DNA from: Luteimonas endophytica
Lineage (GTDB): Bacteria > Pseudomonadota > Gammaproteobacteria > Xanthomonadales > Xanthomonadaceae
NCBI RefSeq assembly: GCF_029887875.1
Contig: NZ_JARXRM010000035.1
Coordinates: forward strand, 62,001-126,000
Length of the DNA: 64,000 nt
Direction: 5' to 3'
A model generated the notes under the pieces. It did not search any database, was not told where the DNA came from, and saw only the letters and a list, made by a program, of their open reading frames with translations. This document shows positions 8,406-16,614 of the stretch, piece by piece (position 1 is the first letter of the stretch; the number at the start of each line of letters is the position of its first letter). The position numbers and the translations under genes were made by a program.

Positions 8406-9341
8406 ATGACCGCGCACGCCGGGAACGATCGTCATCCGCGCCTGAGGCGTTTCATCGAACGCGCTGGCCATCCGCTGTTCCTGCTCGGAGCGCTGGCGCT
8501 GTGGTGGTCGCTGGGGCGCAGCGAAGCGGCCGCGCTGGTGGCGGCCGCCATCACCCTGCTGTCGATGGAGTGGCTGGAGCGCGCCATTCCCGCCAAGCCG
8601 GGGTGGCGGCTGCCGGCGCGCGCGCGCTTCGCCCTGGCGGGGTGGTACGTGGCGATCCTGCTGGTCGCCGGGCTGGTGCTGGCGAGCTACGAGGCGCTGG
8701 TGACCCCGGCGCTGGTGGGTGTTCGCGAGCGGCTGGGCCTGGGCGTGTGGCCGGCCCACTGGCCGGTGCTGCCGCAACTGCTGGGGCTGTATTTCGCGGC
8801 GGACCTGATCTACTACTGGATCCATCGCGCGATCCACCGTTTCGGCTGGCTCTGGCGCCTGAGCGGGCACGGCGTGCACCACGCGTTCCACAATCTGCAT
8901 GCGTTGAACGTCAGCGCGACCCATCCGCTGGAGACGCTGTTCCTGACGCTGCCGATGGTGCTGCTGGCGGGCCTGTTCGGCGCTCCGCCCGAAGCGGTGT
9001 CCGGCGCGCTGGTGCTGCTGGTGGTCAACGGCACCCTGGCCCACGCCAATCTGAGCATGGAGACGCCGGTGCTCGGCTGGTTCTTCACCTCCAGCAACCA
9101 ACACCGCCGCCATCACTCGCAGGTGTTCGAGGACAGCAATTCCAACTACGCCTGCAACGCGATCCTATGGGACCGGCTTTTCGGCACCTACCGCGACGGT
9201 GACGTGGCGCAGACCGGCATCGGCCCGCGCCAGCCGACGGTCTGGGAGATGCTGAAGATGCCGTGGCGGGAGCCGGCCGATGCGGAGACCGCGGTGTCGC
9301 GGGGGCGGTCGCGGCCATCGATCACCCGAGCGGCCGAATGA
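8406..9341 (+). CDS. Sterol desaturase / fatty acid hydroxylase family membrane protein
   Basis: I chose ATG 8406 because GGAGG lies six bases upstream; a TTG at 8370 is less likely. The 311-residue product has several membrane helices and the di-iron histidine clusters of the superfamily: HRAIH, HGVHHAFHNLHALNVSATH, and HRRHH near the C-terminus. Such enzymes hydroxylate or desaturate lipids at the inner membrane using O2. The HNLHALNVSATHP stretch is typical of bacterial members of uncertain substrate. It overlaps the next gene by four bases (ATGA). Confidence 0.88.
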   Translation: MTAHAGNDRHPRLRRFIERAGHPLFLLGALALWWSLGRSEAAALVAAAITLLSMEWLERAIPAKPGWRLPARARFALAGWYVAILLVAGLVLASYEALVTPALVGVRERLGLGVWPAHWPVLPQLLGLYFAADLIYYWIHRAIHRFGWLWRLSGHGVHHAFHNLHALNVSATHPLETLFLTLPMVLLAGLFGAPPEAVSGALVLLVVNGTLAHANLSMETPVLGWFFTSSNQHRRHHSQVFEDSNSNYACNAILWDRLFGTYRDGDVAQTGIGPRQPTVWEMLKMPWREPADAETAVSRGRSRPSITRAAE

Positions 9342-10054
9342 CCCTGGTCGGCGGTGCCGCAGCGCCTTCGCGCCGGCGCTGGCTCGTGGCGGTGCTGCTG
9401 GGAAGCCTGCTCTGGGCCGTGGCGATCGGTGTCTCGTTCGTGCTCCCGCAGGTGCTCCTGGGGCTGCGCCCGGGCGGTGGCGCCTACTACGCGGTCGTCG
9501 CGCTGCTGCAGCTGTCGCTGGCGGCGGCCGCGATTCAGCTGGCGCGCCGCGCCGGCACCCTGGGCTGGAGCGAACTTGGCATCACCCGCGCGGCATGGCG
9601 GGCCGACGCCCTGATCGGGCTCGCGGTCGCCGCGGGCTTCGCGCTGCTGCAGTTCGGGCTGATCATTCCACTCACCGGTGGCGCGGAGCGCAGCGACGTC
9701 GCGACGAATCTGGCGCAGTTGCGCAGCGGACCGCATGCGGCTGCCGGGATGTTCGCGCTGGGCGTTCTGGGCGCGCTCGCGGAGGAACTGCTGTTCCGGG
9801 GGCTGTTGCTGCACGGCATCGCCGCAGCGCTGGGCGGGGCGCGCGCCGCCCGTGCCACGGCGGTATGCATCGTGGTGGTGCTGTTCGGCGCGGTGCACGG
9901 TTATCAGGGATGGGCAGGCATGGTGGACACCGCGCTGTACGGCGGGCTGACGCTGTCGTTGCTCTGTCTCTGGCGCGGCGGGCGCATCGCCGCGGCGGTG
10001 GCCGCACATGCAGGGTGGAACGCCATCGCGGTGGGCTGCCTGCTGCTGCTCTAG
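9338..10054 (+). CDS. CPBP-family intramembrane protease (CAAX/Abi domain)
   Basis: This 238-residue protein starts at ATG 9338, overlapping the desaturase stop by four bases. It has six or more hydrophobic segments. The signature motifs of the CPBP glutamic-protease family are intact: EELLFRG with E149, E150 and R154, H187 in FGAVHGY, and H224/N228 in AHAGWN. Family members process prenylated proteins, bacteriocin precursors or immunity factors, or act as membrane scaffolds. Coupling to the desaturase-like gene suggests a joint role in membrane biology; the substrate is unknown. Confidence 0.88.
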   Translation: MTLVGGAAAPSRRRWLVAVLLGSLLWAVAIGVSFVLPQVLLGLRPGGGAYYAVVALLQLSLAAAAIQLARRAGTLGWSELGITRAAWRADALIGLAVAAGFALLQFGLIIPLTGGAERSDVATNLAQLRSGPHAAAGMFALGVLGALAEELLFRGLLLHGIAAALGGARAARATAVCIVVVLFGAVHGYQGWAGMVDTALYGGLTLSLLCLWRGGRIAAAVAAHAGWNAIAVGCLLLL

Positions 10055-10162
10055 CGACGGCGAAGTCGTGGGGTCGGCGGGTGGCAGGGTCTTCACGGCG
10101 CCGCGAGCCCCGGGGCCGGGTGTTTCCGCGTGTCGATCGTGGCAGCCTTCGGCGAAGCGAAC

Positions 10163-10193
10163 CAGCGGGCCGGCCTCGAGGCCTGGCCCGCTG
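10163..10193. terminator. GC-rich hairpin between convergent genes
   Basis: CAGCGGGCC (10163-10171) pairs with GGCCCGCTG (10185-10193), and the loop itself holds a palindrome, GGCCTCGAGGCC. The structure sits between the CPBP gene (ends 10054) and the small minus-strand gene (ends 10213). It could end transcription from both sides. No run of Ts follows on either strand. Confidence 0.45.
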
Positions 10194-10212
10194 CACGTCG
10201 TTGGCTTTGCCC

Positions 10213-10410
10213 TTACGGAAGCTCGCAGGCCTCCTCCCTGCAGTTCTCGTACATGGCGAGGCACTGCTCGTAGGAGAAGACGCCGTTGTTGATACAGCGG
10301 TACAACTGCACTTCGCAGAGGTCGCAGGGTGTCATCGGCTGGGACATCGAGACGCTGGATGCAAACAACACGGACAAGAACACGGTCGTACGCAGTAGCT
10401 TCCTGGTCAC
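10213..10410 (-). CDS. Small secreted cysteine-rich protein
   Basis: This 65-residue product starts at GTG 10410 with AGGGGA seven bases upstream. Residues 1-22 are a signal peptide (RKLLRTTVFLSVLFASSVSMS). The mature 40 or so residues hold six cysteines (CDLCEVQLYRC...QCLAMYENCREEAC). They are spaced like a disulfide-bonded helical hairpin with CxxC and CxxxxxxC pairs. I do not recognise a family. The base composition of this stretch is less GC-rich than its neighbours. Possible roles include a periplasmic metal or redox peptide or a small exported effector. Confidence 0.65.
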   Translation of the reverse strand: MTRKLLRTTVFLSVLFASSVSMSQPMTPCDLCEVQLYRCINNGVFSYEQCLAMYENCREEACELP

Positions 10411-10548
10411 TGGTATTCCCCTCTTGTTGACGTTGGCCCGGCTGGGCCCTTTAACGGTACGCCAGCCAGCCGGCAGAAAACGGGGCCAGGCTCACGTATC
10501 TGCGGAAGCAGCAATCAGCAGTGCGCGAGAAATTCCTCGACCACGCAA

Positions 10549-10743
10549 CTAAATCCGCTCTAAAACGGTCATGAAGTGCGGGCAGGGCGCGTCGTGGGGA
10601 ACGTCCACCTCGTAGGTCAGTGCCGGCAGGGTCGCCGGATCGACCGGTCGCCCGGCCAGGACGCTCCTGTCCGGCAGAGTGGGGCCGGAGGTGATGCCGT
10701 GGTCGAGGAAGACGTCCGCGTCGAGTCGATAGCGCCGGCTCAT
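10549..10743 (-). pseudogene. Truncated Imm11-like (DUF1629) gene, N-terminal fragment
   Basis: The open frame gives 64 residues: YRLDADVFLD, then PDRSVLAGRPVDPATLP, then YEVDVPHDAPCPHFMTVLE. From memory this is the N-terminal pattern of Imm11/DUF1629 immunity-like proteins, which normally run to about 190 residues. Here a stop follows immediately (10549-10551). In a neighbouring frame the next bases read FSCVVEEFLAHC before another stop at 10515, as if the middle of the gene was deleted and the ends joined out of frame. Family assignment is tentative. No polymorphic toxin gene is near it. Confidence 0.5.
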
Positions 10744-10814
10744 CCGGCCAGCATAACCGGCGAACGGCGGGTTGCGACGGAAGTGTCTCGCCTTCGGGGC
10801 GCGCGATCACCGCC

Positions 10815-11171
10815 TCAGTCGGCACACGCCGTGACCGGCGTCATCGTCATGGCGCCGTCGAAGCCGGGCGTGACGCGCATTTCCATCCGGGTCCTGGTGC
10901 AGGGCTCGCCGTCCTTGCCGGTGGGCGGCTTGCGTGCGGCCCGGCGCTGTTCGGCCGTCATGCACGCCTGCTCGTGGATCCATTGCTCCGCCGCCGCCAC
11001 GCCGTCGAGGCGCACCCGGCGCCGGTAGCGCGACTGGTAGCGGCGCTGGTCCTCCGCAGACAGTGCCGCGAACGTGCATGCCTGCGTGCCCGCGCCGCCG
11101 TTGCCATGGGCGAGCGGGCTGGCGGCGGCCGCGGCGACGGCGATCAACAGCGTGGCGATTGGAAGGTGCAT
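10815..11171 (-). CDS. Small secreted hypothetical protein
   Basis: This 118-residue protein has a signal peptide at residues 1-23 (ending PLAHG). Its mature part has five cysteines and a basic stretch (RRYQSRYRRRVRLDG). I do not recognise a family. It lies about 60 bases after the PepSY membrane protein gene on the same strand, so it may be the last gene of the iron-linked operon starting at the TonB receptor. It could also be an independent periplasmic protein. Confidence 0.65.
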   Translation of the reverse strand: MHLPIATLLIAVAAAAASPLAHGNGGAGTQACTFAALSAEDQRRYQSRYRRRVRLDGVAAAEQWIHEQACMTAEQRRAARKPPTGKDGEPCTRTRMEMRVTPGFDGAMTMTPVTACAD

Positions 11172-11234
11172 GGCTGGGCTCCGGGCGGAAAAGGGCGGCG
11201 CTCGTAGAGACCGTGGAACGGTACCGCTGCGTCG

Positions 11235-12374
11235 TTAAGACGGTGTCGGCGCCTCCGCCAAGCCGCTGGCTCGGCCCGGGGCCGCGGCGCGCCGCCGGCG
11301 CCACCACAGCCACACCCCGGTGACGCAGAGCAGTGCGGTCGCCAGCCCGGCGATGAACACGACGATCCGCCCCGCCAGTCCGAACCCCTTGCCCGAATGC
11401 AGCGCGTACTGCCACACGAAGAACAGGTCGCCGCCGCTGCTGCCGCGATCGTGGCGCTGGCCCAGCACGCGCCCGTCGTCCATCGCCAGGTAGGTCCACA
11501 GCCGCCCCTGGTCGTCGACGTCGCGCGCGTCGAACGTGCGCACCGCGTAGGCGCCCACGTGCGGCAGGATCCGCAGGCTGTCCACGCGCGCTCCGGGCAT
11601 GCGTTCCCGGGCCAGGGCAATGGCGCGGTCGGCGTCGATCGCGCGCGTGGCGCCGGCGACCTCGGGCAGCGAGTGGTCCAGGCGCTCCGAGACCGGCGAG
11701 AGCAGGCGTACCGCGTCGCGGCTGGCCTCGGGCCAGGCAAGGGTGACGCCGGTGAGCGACAGCGCGAAGGTGGGCAGCAGCAGCCACATGCCCGGAGCGC
11801 GATGCCGGTCCAGGCGCCGCCGGCCGCTGCGCGGCCGGCCGGCCAACCGGAACGCGTCCCGCCACGCGCCCAGGCGCGGTACCGATAGCAGAGCCGCGGC
11901 GACATGGTCGAGCAGCCATAGCAGGGAGACCAGCCCGAACAGCCAGGTCGCCACCGGCCCGAGCATCAGGTCGACGTGCAGGCCGTAGAGCACGTCCATC
12001 AGGTGGCGGCGGTCCAGGGCCGGACGGCCCTGTTCGCGCCAGCCCAGCACGCGGCCGTCGGCCGGATCGGCGAACAGCTGGATACTGCGGAGATGGCCGC
12101 CAGCATCCTGGCGTCCCAGCATCCACAGGGTCTGCCCGGGCGCGTTGGGCAGGTCGATCATCCAGGGCTGGAAGCCGGGCAGGACCCGTTGCGCCTGCCC
12201 GATCGCGCGTTCCACGGGGATGGCCGCGCCGGGCGTGGACTGGCCGGTGGTGCGCAGATCGGGATTGAGCCAGGTATCGAGCTCGTCGTAGAACGTGATG
12301 GCGCTGCCGGTCAGCGCCAGCAGCAACAGCCACAGCGACGCGCCCAGCCCGAACCAGCGATGCCAGATCAGCAA
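11235..12374 (-). CDS. PepSY-associated transmembrane protein
   Basis: The frame from the TTG at 12374 gives 379 residues. A CTG at 12434, overlapping the receptor stop as CTGA, would add SATTPAPPPRRPRTRWRHG and may be the true coupled start. The protein opens with LIWHRWFGLGASLWLLLLALTGSAITF, the classical first helix of PepSY_TM proteins. It has further helices near residues 165 and 205, and a last helix at about 345-370 after LHSGKGFGLAGR. The family sits in the inner membrane and often accompanies siderophore receptors, where some members reduce ferric siderophores. It follows the Fur-box TonB receptor directly, which fits iron assimilation. Confidence 0.88.
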   Translation of the reverse strand: MLIWHRWFGLGASLWLLLLALTGSAITFYDELDTWLNPDLRTTGQSTPGAAIPVERAIGQAQRVLPGFQPWMIDLPNAPGQTLWMLGRQDAGGHLRSIQLFADPADGRVLGWREQGRPALDRRHLMDVLYGLHVDLMLGPVATWLFGLVSLLWLLDHVAAALLSVPRLGAWRDAFRLAGRPRSGRRRLDRHRAPGMWLLLPTFALSLTGVTLAWPEASRDAVRLLSPVSERLDHSLPEVAGATRAIDADRAIALARERMPGARVDSLRILPHVGAYAVRTFDARDVDDQGRLWTYLAMDDGRVLGQRHDRGSSGGDLFFVWQYALHSGKGFGLAGRIVVFIAGLATALLCVTGVWLWWRRRRAAAPGRASGLAEAPTPS

Positions 12375-12430
12375 CCCGTGGCGCCAGCGCGTGCGCGGGC
12401 GGCGTGGTGGCGGCGCTGGCGTGGTGGCGC

Positions 12431-14518
12431 TCAGAATCGCAGCGACGCGCCGAGGCGGAGGTTGCGGCCCGGCTCCCTCAGGCCGACGACGTTGCCGTAG
12501 TCGGGGATGGCGGTGTAGTCGCCTACGCTGGCATGCGCGCGGTAGCTGCGGTCGAACAGGTTGTACACGCCGGCGAACAGTTCGAGACGGTCGGAGCGCA
12601 GCGGCCGCCAGTGCCCGAACAGGTCCACCACGGTGTAGCCCGGCTTGTCGATGAAGCGGGTTTCCGGCACGTAGCCGAGTTCGACATCGCGGAACAGCAC
12701 CTCGATGGCCTCCAGATCCTCGACGCGGCTCACGCCCAGCTGCAGACCGAAGTGCTCGAGCGGGTCCCAGCCGAGGGTGAGCTGCCAGCTGTCGCCCATG
12801 GAGTTGCCCAGCGCGATGTGCTCGTAGCCTTCGATGCGGCGGTCGTTCAAGCGGGAGTCGTAGCGGTTGTAGTAGGCATCCGCCGAGAACGCCCCGCGCG
12901 CGTAGCCTGCGCGCAGCTCCACGCCCGAAGAGCGGAAGGTGCCCACGTTCTCGTAGTAAACCGCGCCCTGCGGCGGCGGGCCGGCGTAGAGCTGGTCGAG
13001 GATCACCTCGTCGATGGTCATCCGGTAGTAGACCGCCGAGGCGCTCAGGCCGTCGCGCGCGTACGCCAGGCCGATCTCGGCGTTGTCCACCCTTTCCGGC
13101 TCCAGGCCGGGGGCCAGCGTCTGCCGGCCGGGGCGCTGTTCGAGGGTGAACGCGTCGCCGATCTCCTTGCCCCGGAACGCCTCCGCATAGCCGGCGTTGA
13201 GGGTCAGGCCGGGCGCCAGCCGATAGCTGCCGCCGGCGTTGAGGCTGATGCCGTCGCTATCGGTGGCGCCGCCGTAGGTGGTCAGGTCGAGGTCGTAGTG
13301 GTCGTAGCGCGCGCCGAAGCTCAGCAGCAGCGGGTCGGCGACCTGCCACTGATCCTGGATGTAGAGGCCGTGCAGCTTGCCCCGCTCCTCGAACCGGCCG
13401 ACGGCAGGATCCCAGGCCCACGGCTGCCAGGTGGCCGGATCGCCCAGGTATTCGCTGGACACCGCGTCGTCGCGGTGTTCGACCCCCGCGGTGATGGCAT
13501 GGCCGGCGCCGGTCCAGTGGCCGCGCAGGTCGATACCGAAGGTCTCGATGTCGGCGCCGTAGCGGCCCCAGCGATCGAAACGATCCTGGACGAAGGAAGA
13601 GGTGGTCCGGTAGCCGGTCGCTTCGAACGCAAGCGAATCGCCGGCGCGGTACCCGTAGTTGAGCACCGCGGTGCGCCGCTCGCCCTCCACCGGGAACAGC
13701 GGCTCGCCTTCGAGCACCGGCCAGTTCGGGCGGGCGCCGAACGCGCCTTCCTCGCGCCGGGCCTCGTAGCTGGCGGTGATGCGGTGGCCGCCGCCGAGCT
13801 CGCCGCCGATCTTCAGGAAGCCCAGCCGCTGGTCGGCGCCGGTGCCGCGCAAGGTGGTACCGGCACCGTCCTGGTAGTCGTCGCGGTCCACCTTGACGAA
13901 GGAGCCGAGGATGCCGATGTCGCCGCCGAGCCGGCCGAACGCGGTGGTGCTGATCTTGTGCCCGTCGTTGCCGAACCAGCCGGCCTTCAGCAGGCCGCCG
14001 GCAGCGCGGCCGGGCTGCAGCAGGTCGACCGCATCGCGGGTATGGAAGCGAATGGAGCCGCCGATCGCGCCGAAGCCCGAGGTGGCCTCGCCCGGACCCG
14101 CCTGCACTTCCACGGTCTCGAGCAGCTCGGGTTCGATCGCGACCCGCCCGATATGGTGGAACAGGGTGCCACGCTGGGGCGCGCCGTCCACGGTGACGTT
14201 GAGCAGGGAATCCTCGAGACCGCGCACGTAGATCTTCTGCGCCAGACCGACGCCGCCGCCGACGGTCACCGAGGGGATGGCGCGGAACAGATCCGCGAGG
14301 TCGTTGGCCTGGGTGCGCTCGATGCGACGCCGGTCGAGCACTTCATCGGTCATCGCCCCGACCACGACGACCCGGTCGAGCTCGACCGGGGAGGGGGCAT
14401 CGGTCGCGTCGTCCTGGGCCAGCGCCAAGGACGGGACGGCCAGCAGGACGGCGGCGGCGATGCGGGAGAAGGAAGGAGGCGCGGCCGCCTCGCGGCGCGA
14501 GCTGATAGGTACGTTCAA
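12431..14518 (-). CDS. TonB-dependent outer-membrane receptor, iron-regulated
   Basis: This product has 695 residues from a TTG start at 14518; no in-frame ATG lies upstream. The signal peptide ends at LALAQ (about residue 35). A plug domain follows with the DRVVVVGAMTDEVLDRRRIE TonB-box-like region, a VTVGGGVGLAQKIYVRGLED segment and a VEVQAGPGEATSGFGAIGGSI segment. The rest is a 22-strand barrel ending in LGASLRF, with the expected terminal Phe. The barrel insertions resemble haem or siderophore receptors. A near-consensus Fur box sits 43 bases upstream, and a PepSY protein gene follows, so I read it as a ferric-siderophore or haem receptor. Confidence 0.92.
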   Translation of the reverse strand: MNVPISSRREAAAPPSFSRIAAAVLLAVPSLALAQDDATDAPSPVELDRVVVVGAMTDEVLDRRRIERTQANDLADLFRAIPSVTVGGGVGLAQKIYVRGLEDSLLNVTVDGAPQRGTLFHHIGRVAIEPELLETVEVQAGPGEATSGFGAIGGSIRFHTRDAVDLLQPGRAAGGLLKAGWFGNDGHKISTTAFGRLGGDIGILGSFVKVDRDDYQDGAGTTLRGTGADQRLGFLKIGGELGGGHRITASYEARREEGAFGARPNWPVLEGEPLFPVEGERRTAVLNYGYRAGDSLAFEATGYRTTSSFVQDRFDRWGRYGADIETFGIDLRGHWTGAGHAITAGVEHRDDAVSSEYLGDPATWQPWAWDPAVGRFEERGKLHGLYIQDQWQVADPLLLSFGARYDHYDLDLTTYGGATDSDGISLNAGGSYRLAPGLTLNAGYAEAFRGKEIGDAFTLEQRPGRQTLAPGLEPERVDNAEIGLAYARDGLSASAVYYRMTIDEVILDQLYAGPPPQGAVYYENVGTFRSSGVELRAGYARGAFSADAYYNRYDSRLNDRRIEGYEHIALGNSMGDSWQLTLGWDPLEHFGLQLGVSRVEDLEAIEVLFRDVELGYVPETRFIDKPGYTVVDLFGHWRPLRSDRLELFAGVYNLFDRSYRAHASVGDYTAIPDYGNVVGLREPGRNLRLGASLRF

Positions 14519-14560
14519 TGTCCAGGCCCCGGGTGCGAGGGGGCGGATTCTGGATGGGAA

Positions 14561-14575
14561 TGAGAATGATTGTCA
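14561..14575 (-). promoter_or_regulatory. Fur box
   Basis: TGAGAATGATTGTCA matches the 7-1-7 Fur consensus TGATAATNATTATCA at all but two positions. It lies 43 bases before the TonB receptor start. It implies iron repression of the receptor-PepSY operon. Confidence 0.8.
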
Positions 14576-14672
14576 AAATTCCGACCAGAGCGCGCAGCGC
14601 CGTGTCGCGTTCTCTCCTGCCGACATAATTCTGCGGCGGCCTATCCGCGGGGATCGCCGGTCGGTCGCGGGA

Positions 14673-16367
14673 TCACGGCGACGACCCGGCCGCTTGCGGG
14701 CGCGCGAGGCGCGCGCGCGCTTCCGCCAGGGGCCCCTGGCGCGTCGCGTTGCCGGCCACCTCGAGCAGCGCCCCGTAGTACCGGCGCGCGGCCGCCCCGT
14801 TGCCGGCCGCGTCCGCAGTGCGGGCCGCGCCGAGCAGGCTGTTGAAGCGGTTCGGATACAGCGAAAGCGCCTGTTCGTAGGCGGCGAACGCCTCGGCCGG
14901 CGCGCGCTGCAGGTGCAGCAGGTCGCCGAGCAACTCGTAGGCGGGCAGGGTGGGCCCAGGGGTCACCGGGGGTTTGGGGATCCCGGCTTCGAGCGCGGCC
15001 GCTTCGCCCAGCCGCGCGCGCGCCGTGGCGGTGTCGTCCGCCGCCTGCGCGGTCCAGCCATCCAGCGCCAGGGTCAATACCCGCACATGGTCGGCGAACA
15101 GGGTCTCGCCGCGCTCGCGCGTGACCGCTTCGAGCCTGGCCAGATGGGTGCCCTGCAGGCGCGCCTCGGCAAGGTCGCCCCGACGCGCGGCGCCCAGCCC
15201 GCGGGCGAAGCGCGCGATCGCCTCGGGCCAGGTGTTGCGATCCCAGTCCAGCGACGGTGGCCGACGCGGCTCCAGCGCGGCGGCGGCGGACCAGTCGCCC
15301 CGCTCCAGTGCCAGCCGCGAGGGGATCGACGCCAGGTGGAACGCGGTCTTCGCGCTGGGCTCGAGATTGGGGATGGCCTGCAACCTGGCCATCTCGCCGG
15401 CGGCGCTGGCGTCGTCGCCCTGCTGCAGGTGAGCGTAGACGAGGTATTCGATGGCATGTGCGAACTCGTCCCAGACGTACTGGCCGCGCTCGCCCGCCGG
15501 ATGCTCCAGGGCGGCCTCGGCCGCGCGCCGGTTGCCGTCGATCACCCGGTCCCAATCGCCGAGCCGGGTGTAGATGTGGGTGGGCATGTGCAGCGCATGC
15601 GGATTGCGCGGTGCGGCGGCATCGTAGCGGCGGGTCACGGCGAGGGATTCCGCCGCGCGCCCCGGCACGTCGTTGGCATGGACCAGGTAGTGCATCGCGC
15701 CGGGATGATCCGGGTGCGCCTGGTGCACCCGGAGCAGGATCGCGGCGGCGTGGTCGGCCCGCTGCCGCGCCTCGCCCCCGGTCGGCGGGGCCCCGGCCAA
15801 ATGCGCCAGCGCATGAAACGTGGCGATCTCGGCGTCGTCCGGGAATGCGGCGTACAGGTCCGCTTGCGCGGACTCCCAGCGGCGTATGCGCGCCCAGTAG
15901 TCGCGACCCTCCGGCTCCCGGAAGAACGCGGCGGCCGCGGCGATGAAGCCACGCTGCCTGGTGTCCTCGGGCGCGAGTGCGAGCGCGCGCTCGGCCTCGC
16001 GCCAGCCCTCCTGCAGCGCCGTCGGGTCGGGGCGGGTCGGCCAGAGCGGAGTGAACAGCGTCATCGCGGTGCCCCAGTGCGCCATCGCGCAGCCCGGGTC
16101 GGCCGAAGCCGCCTCGCGAAACGCCGCCCGTGCCTGCGGGTAGGTCATGTGATGCAGCAGCGCCAGGCCCCGATCGAACGCCGCCTGCGCGCCGGCATTG
16201 CAGGCGATCGGGAAGTCCACCGCACCCAGCGGCTGACCGCCATGGTGTTGTGGATTGGCGGCCAGCGCGGGGAGGGCGCACGCGCCCCAGCACAGCAGCG
16301 ACGAAGCGATCATGGCGCCCATCGCGGCGCCGCGGCGGGGAGGGCGGAGCATGGGCGGGACGGGCAT
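14673..16367 (-). CDS. Secreted TPR-like protein of unknown function
   Basis: I chose the ATG at 16367, preceded by GGAG at six bases, giving 564 residues. A signal peptide ends near ALPALAA. The mature protein is an all-helical, alanine-rich repeat protein with TPR-type motifs (for example AFDRGLALLHHMTYPQARAAF). It also has a conserved HMPTHIYTRLGDWDRVIDGN signature found in a large family of uncharacterised periplasmic TPR proteins. It is divergent from the S66 carboxypeptidase gene across 247 bases, which hold no further gene I can see. Function unknown; protein-protein interaction in the periplasm is likely. Confidence 0.8.
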   Translation of the reverse strand: MPVPPMLRPPRRGAAMGAMIASSLLCWGACALPALAANPQHHGGQPLGAVDFPIACNAGAQAAFDRGLALLHHMTYPQARAAFREAASADPGCAMAHWGTAMTLFTPLWPTRPDPTALQEGWREAERALALAPEDTRQRGFIAAAAAFFREPEGRDYWARIRRWESAQADLYAAFPDDAEIATFHALAHLAGAPPTGGEARQRADHAAAILLRVHQAHPDHPGAMHYLVHANDVPGRAAESLAVTRRYDAAAPRNPHALHMPTHIYTRLGDWDRVIDGNRRAAEAALEHPAGERGQYVWDEFAHAIEYLVYAHLQQGDDASAAGEMARLQAIPNLEPSAKTAFHLASIPSRLALERGDWSAAAALEPRRPPSLDWDRNTWPEAIARFARGLGAARRGDLAEARLQGTHLARLEAVTRERGETLFADHVRVLTLALDGWTAQAADDTATARARLGEAAALEAGIPKPPVTPGPTLPAYELLGDLLHLQRAPAEAFAAYEQALSLYPNRFNSLLGAARTADAAGNGAAARRYYGALLEVAGNATRQGPLAEARARLARPQAAGSSP

Positions 16368-16614
16368 CGTGAACTCCGGTCGGCGTAGTGAAACGCGGCC
16401 CGCCCTGTCGCCGCCGGCGAACGGGTGGCGGGATGGCGGACGCTCGACGTGGGAACGCAGGTGGCGTCCGCCGCAGGACAGCCGGGAGCGCCGGGGCCGG
16501 ATCTTGCCCAAGGCCGCGGGCCGGACGAGCCGTTCCTGGCGATCGCCGCGGCGGCGTTGTTGGACCCCGGCCGGGTTGCTACGCTTGCGCGGGCATTCGA
16601 TCGGCGGCCAGGAC

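Noticed and set aside
12404..14563. 719-codon plus-strand open frame opposite the TonB receptor
   Set aside because: It is antisense to a full TonB receptor with a Fur box; the composition is artefactual.
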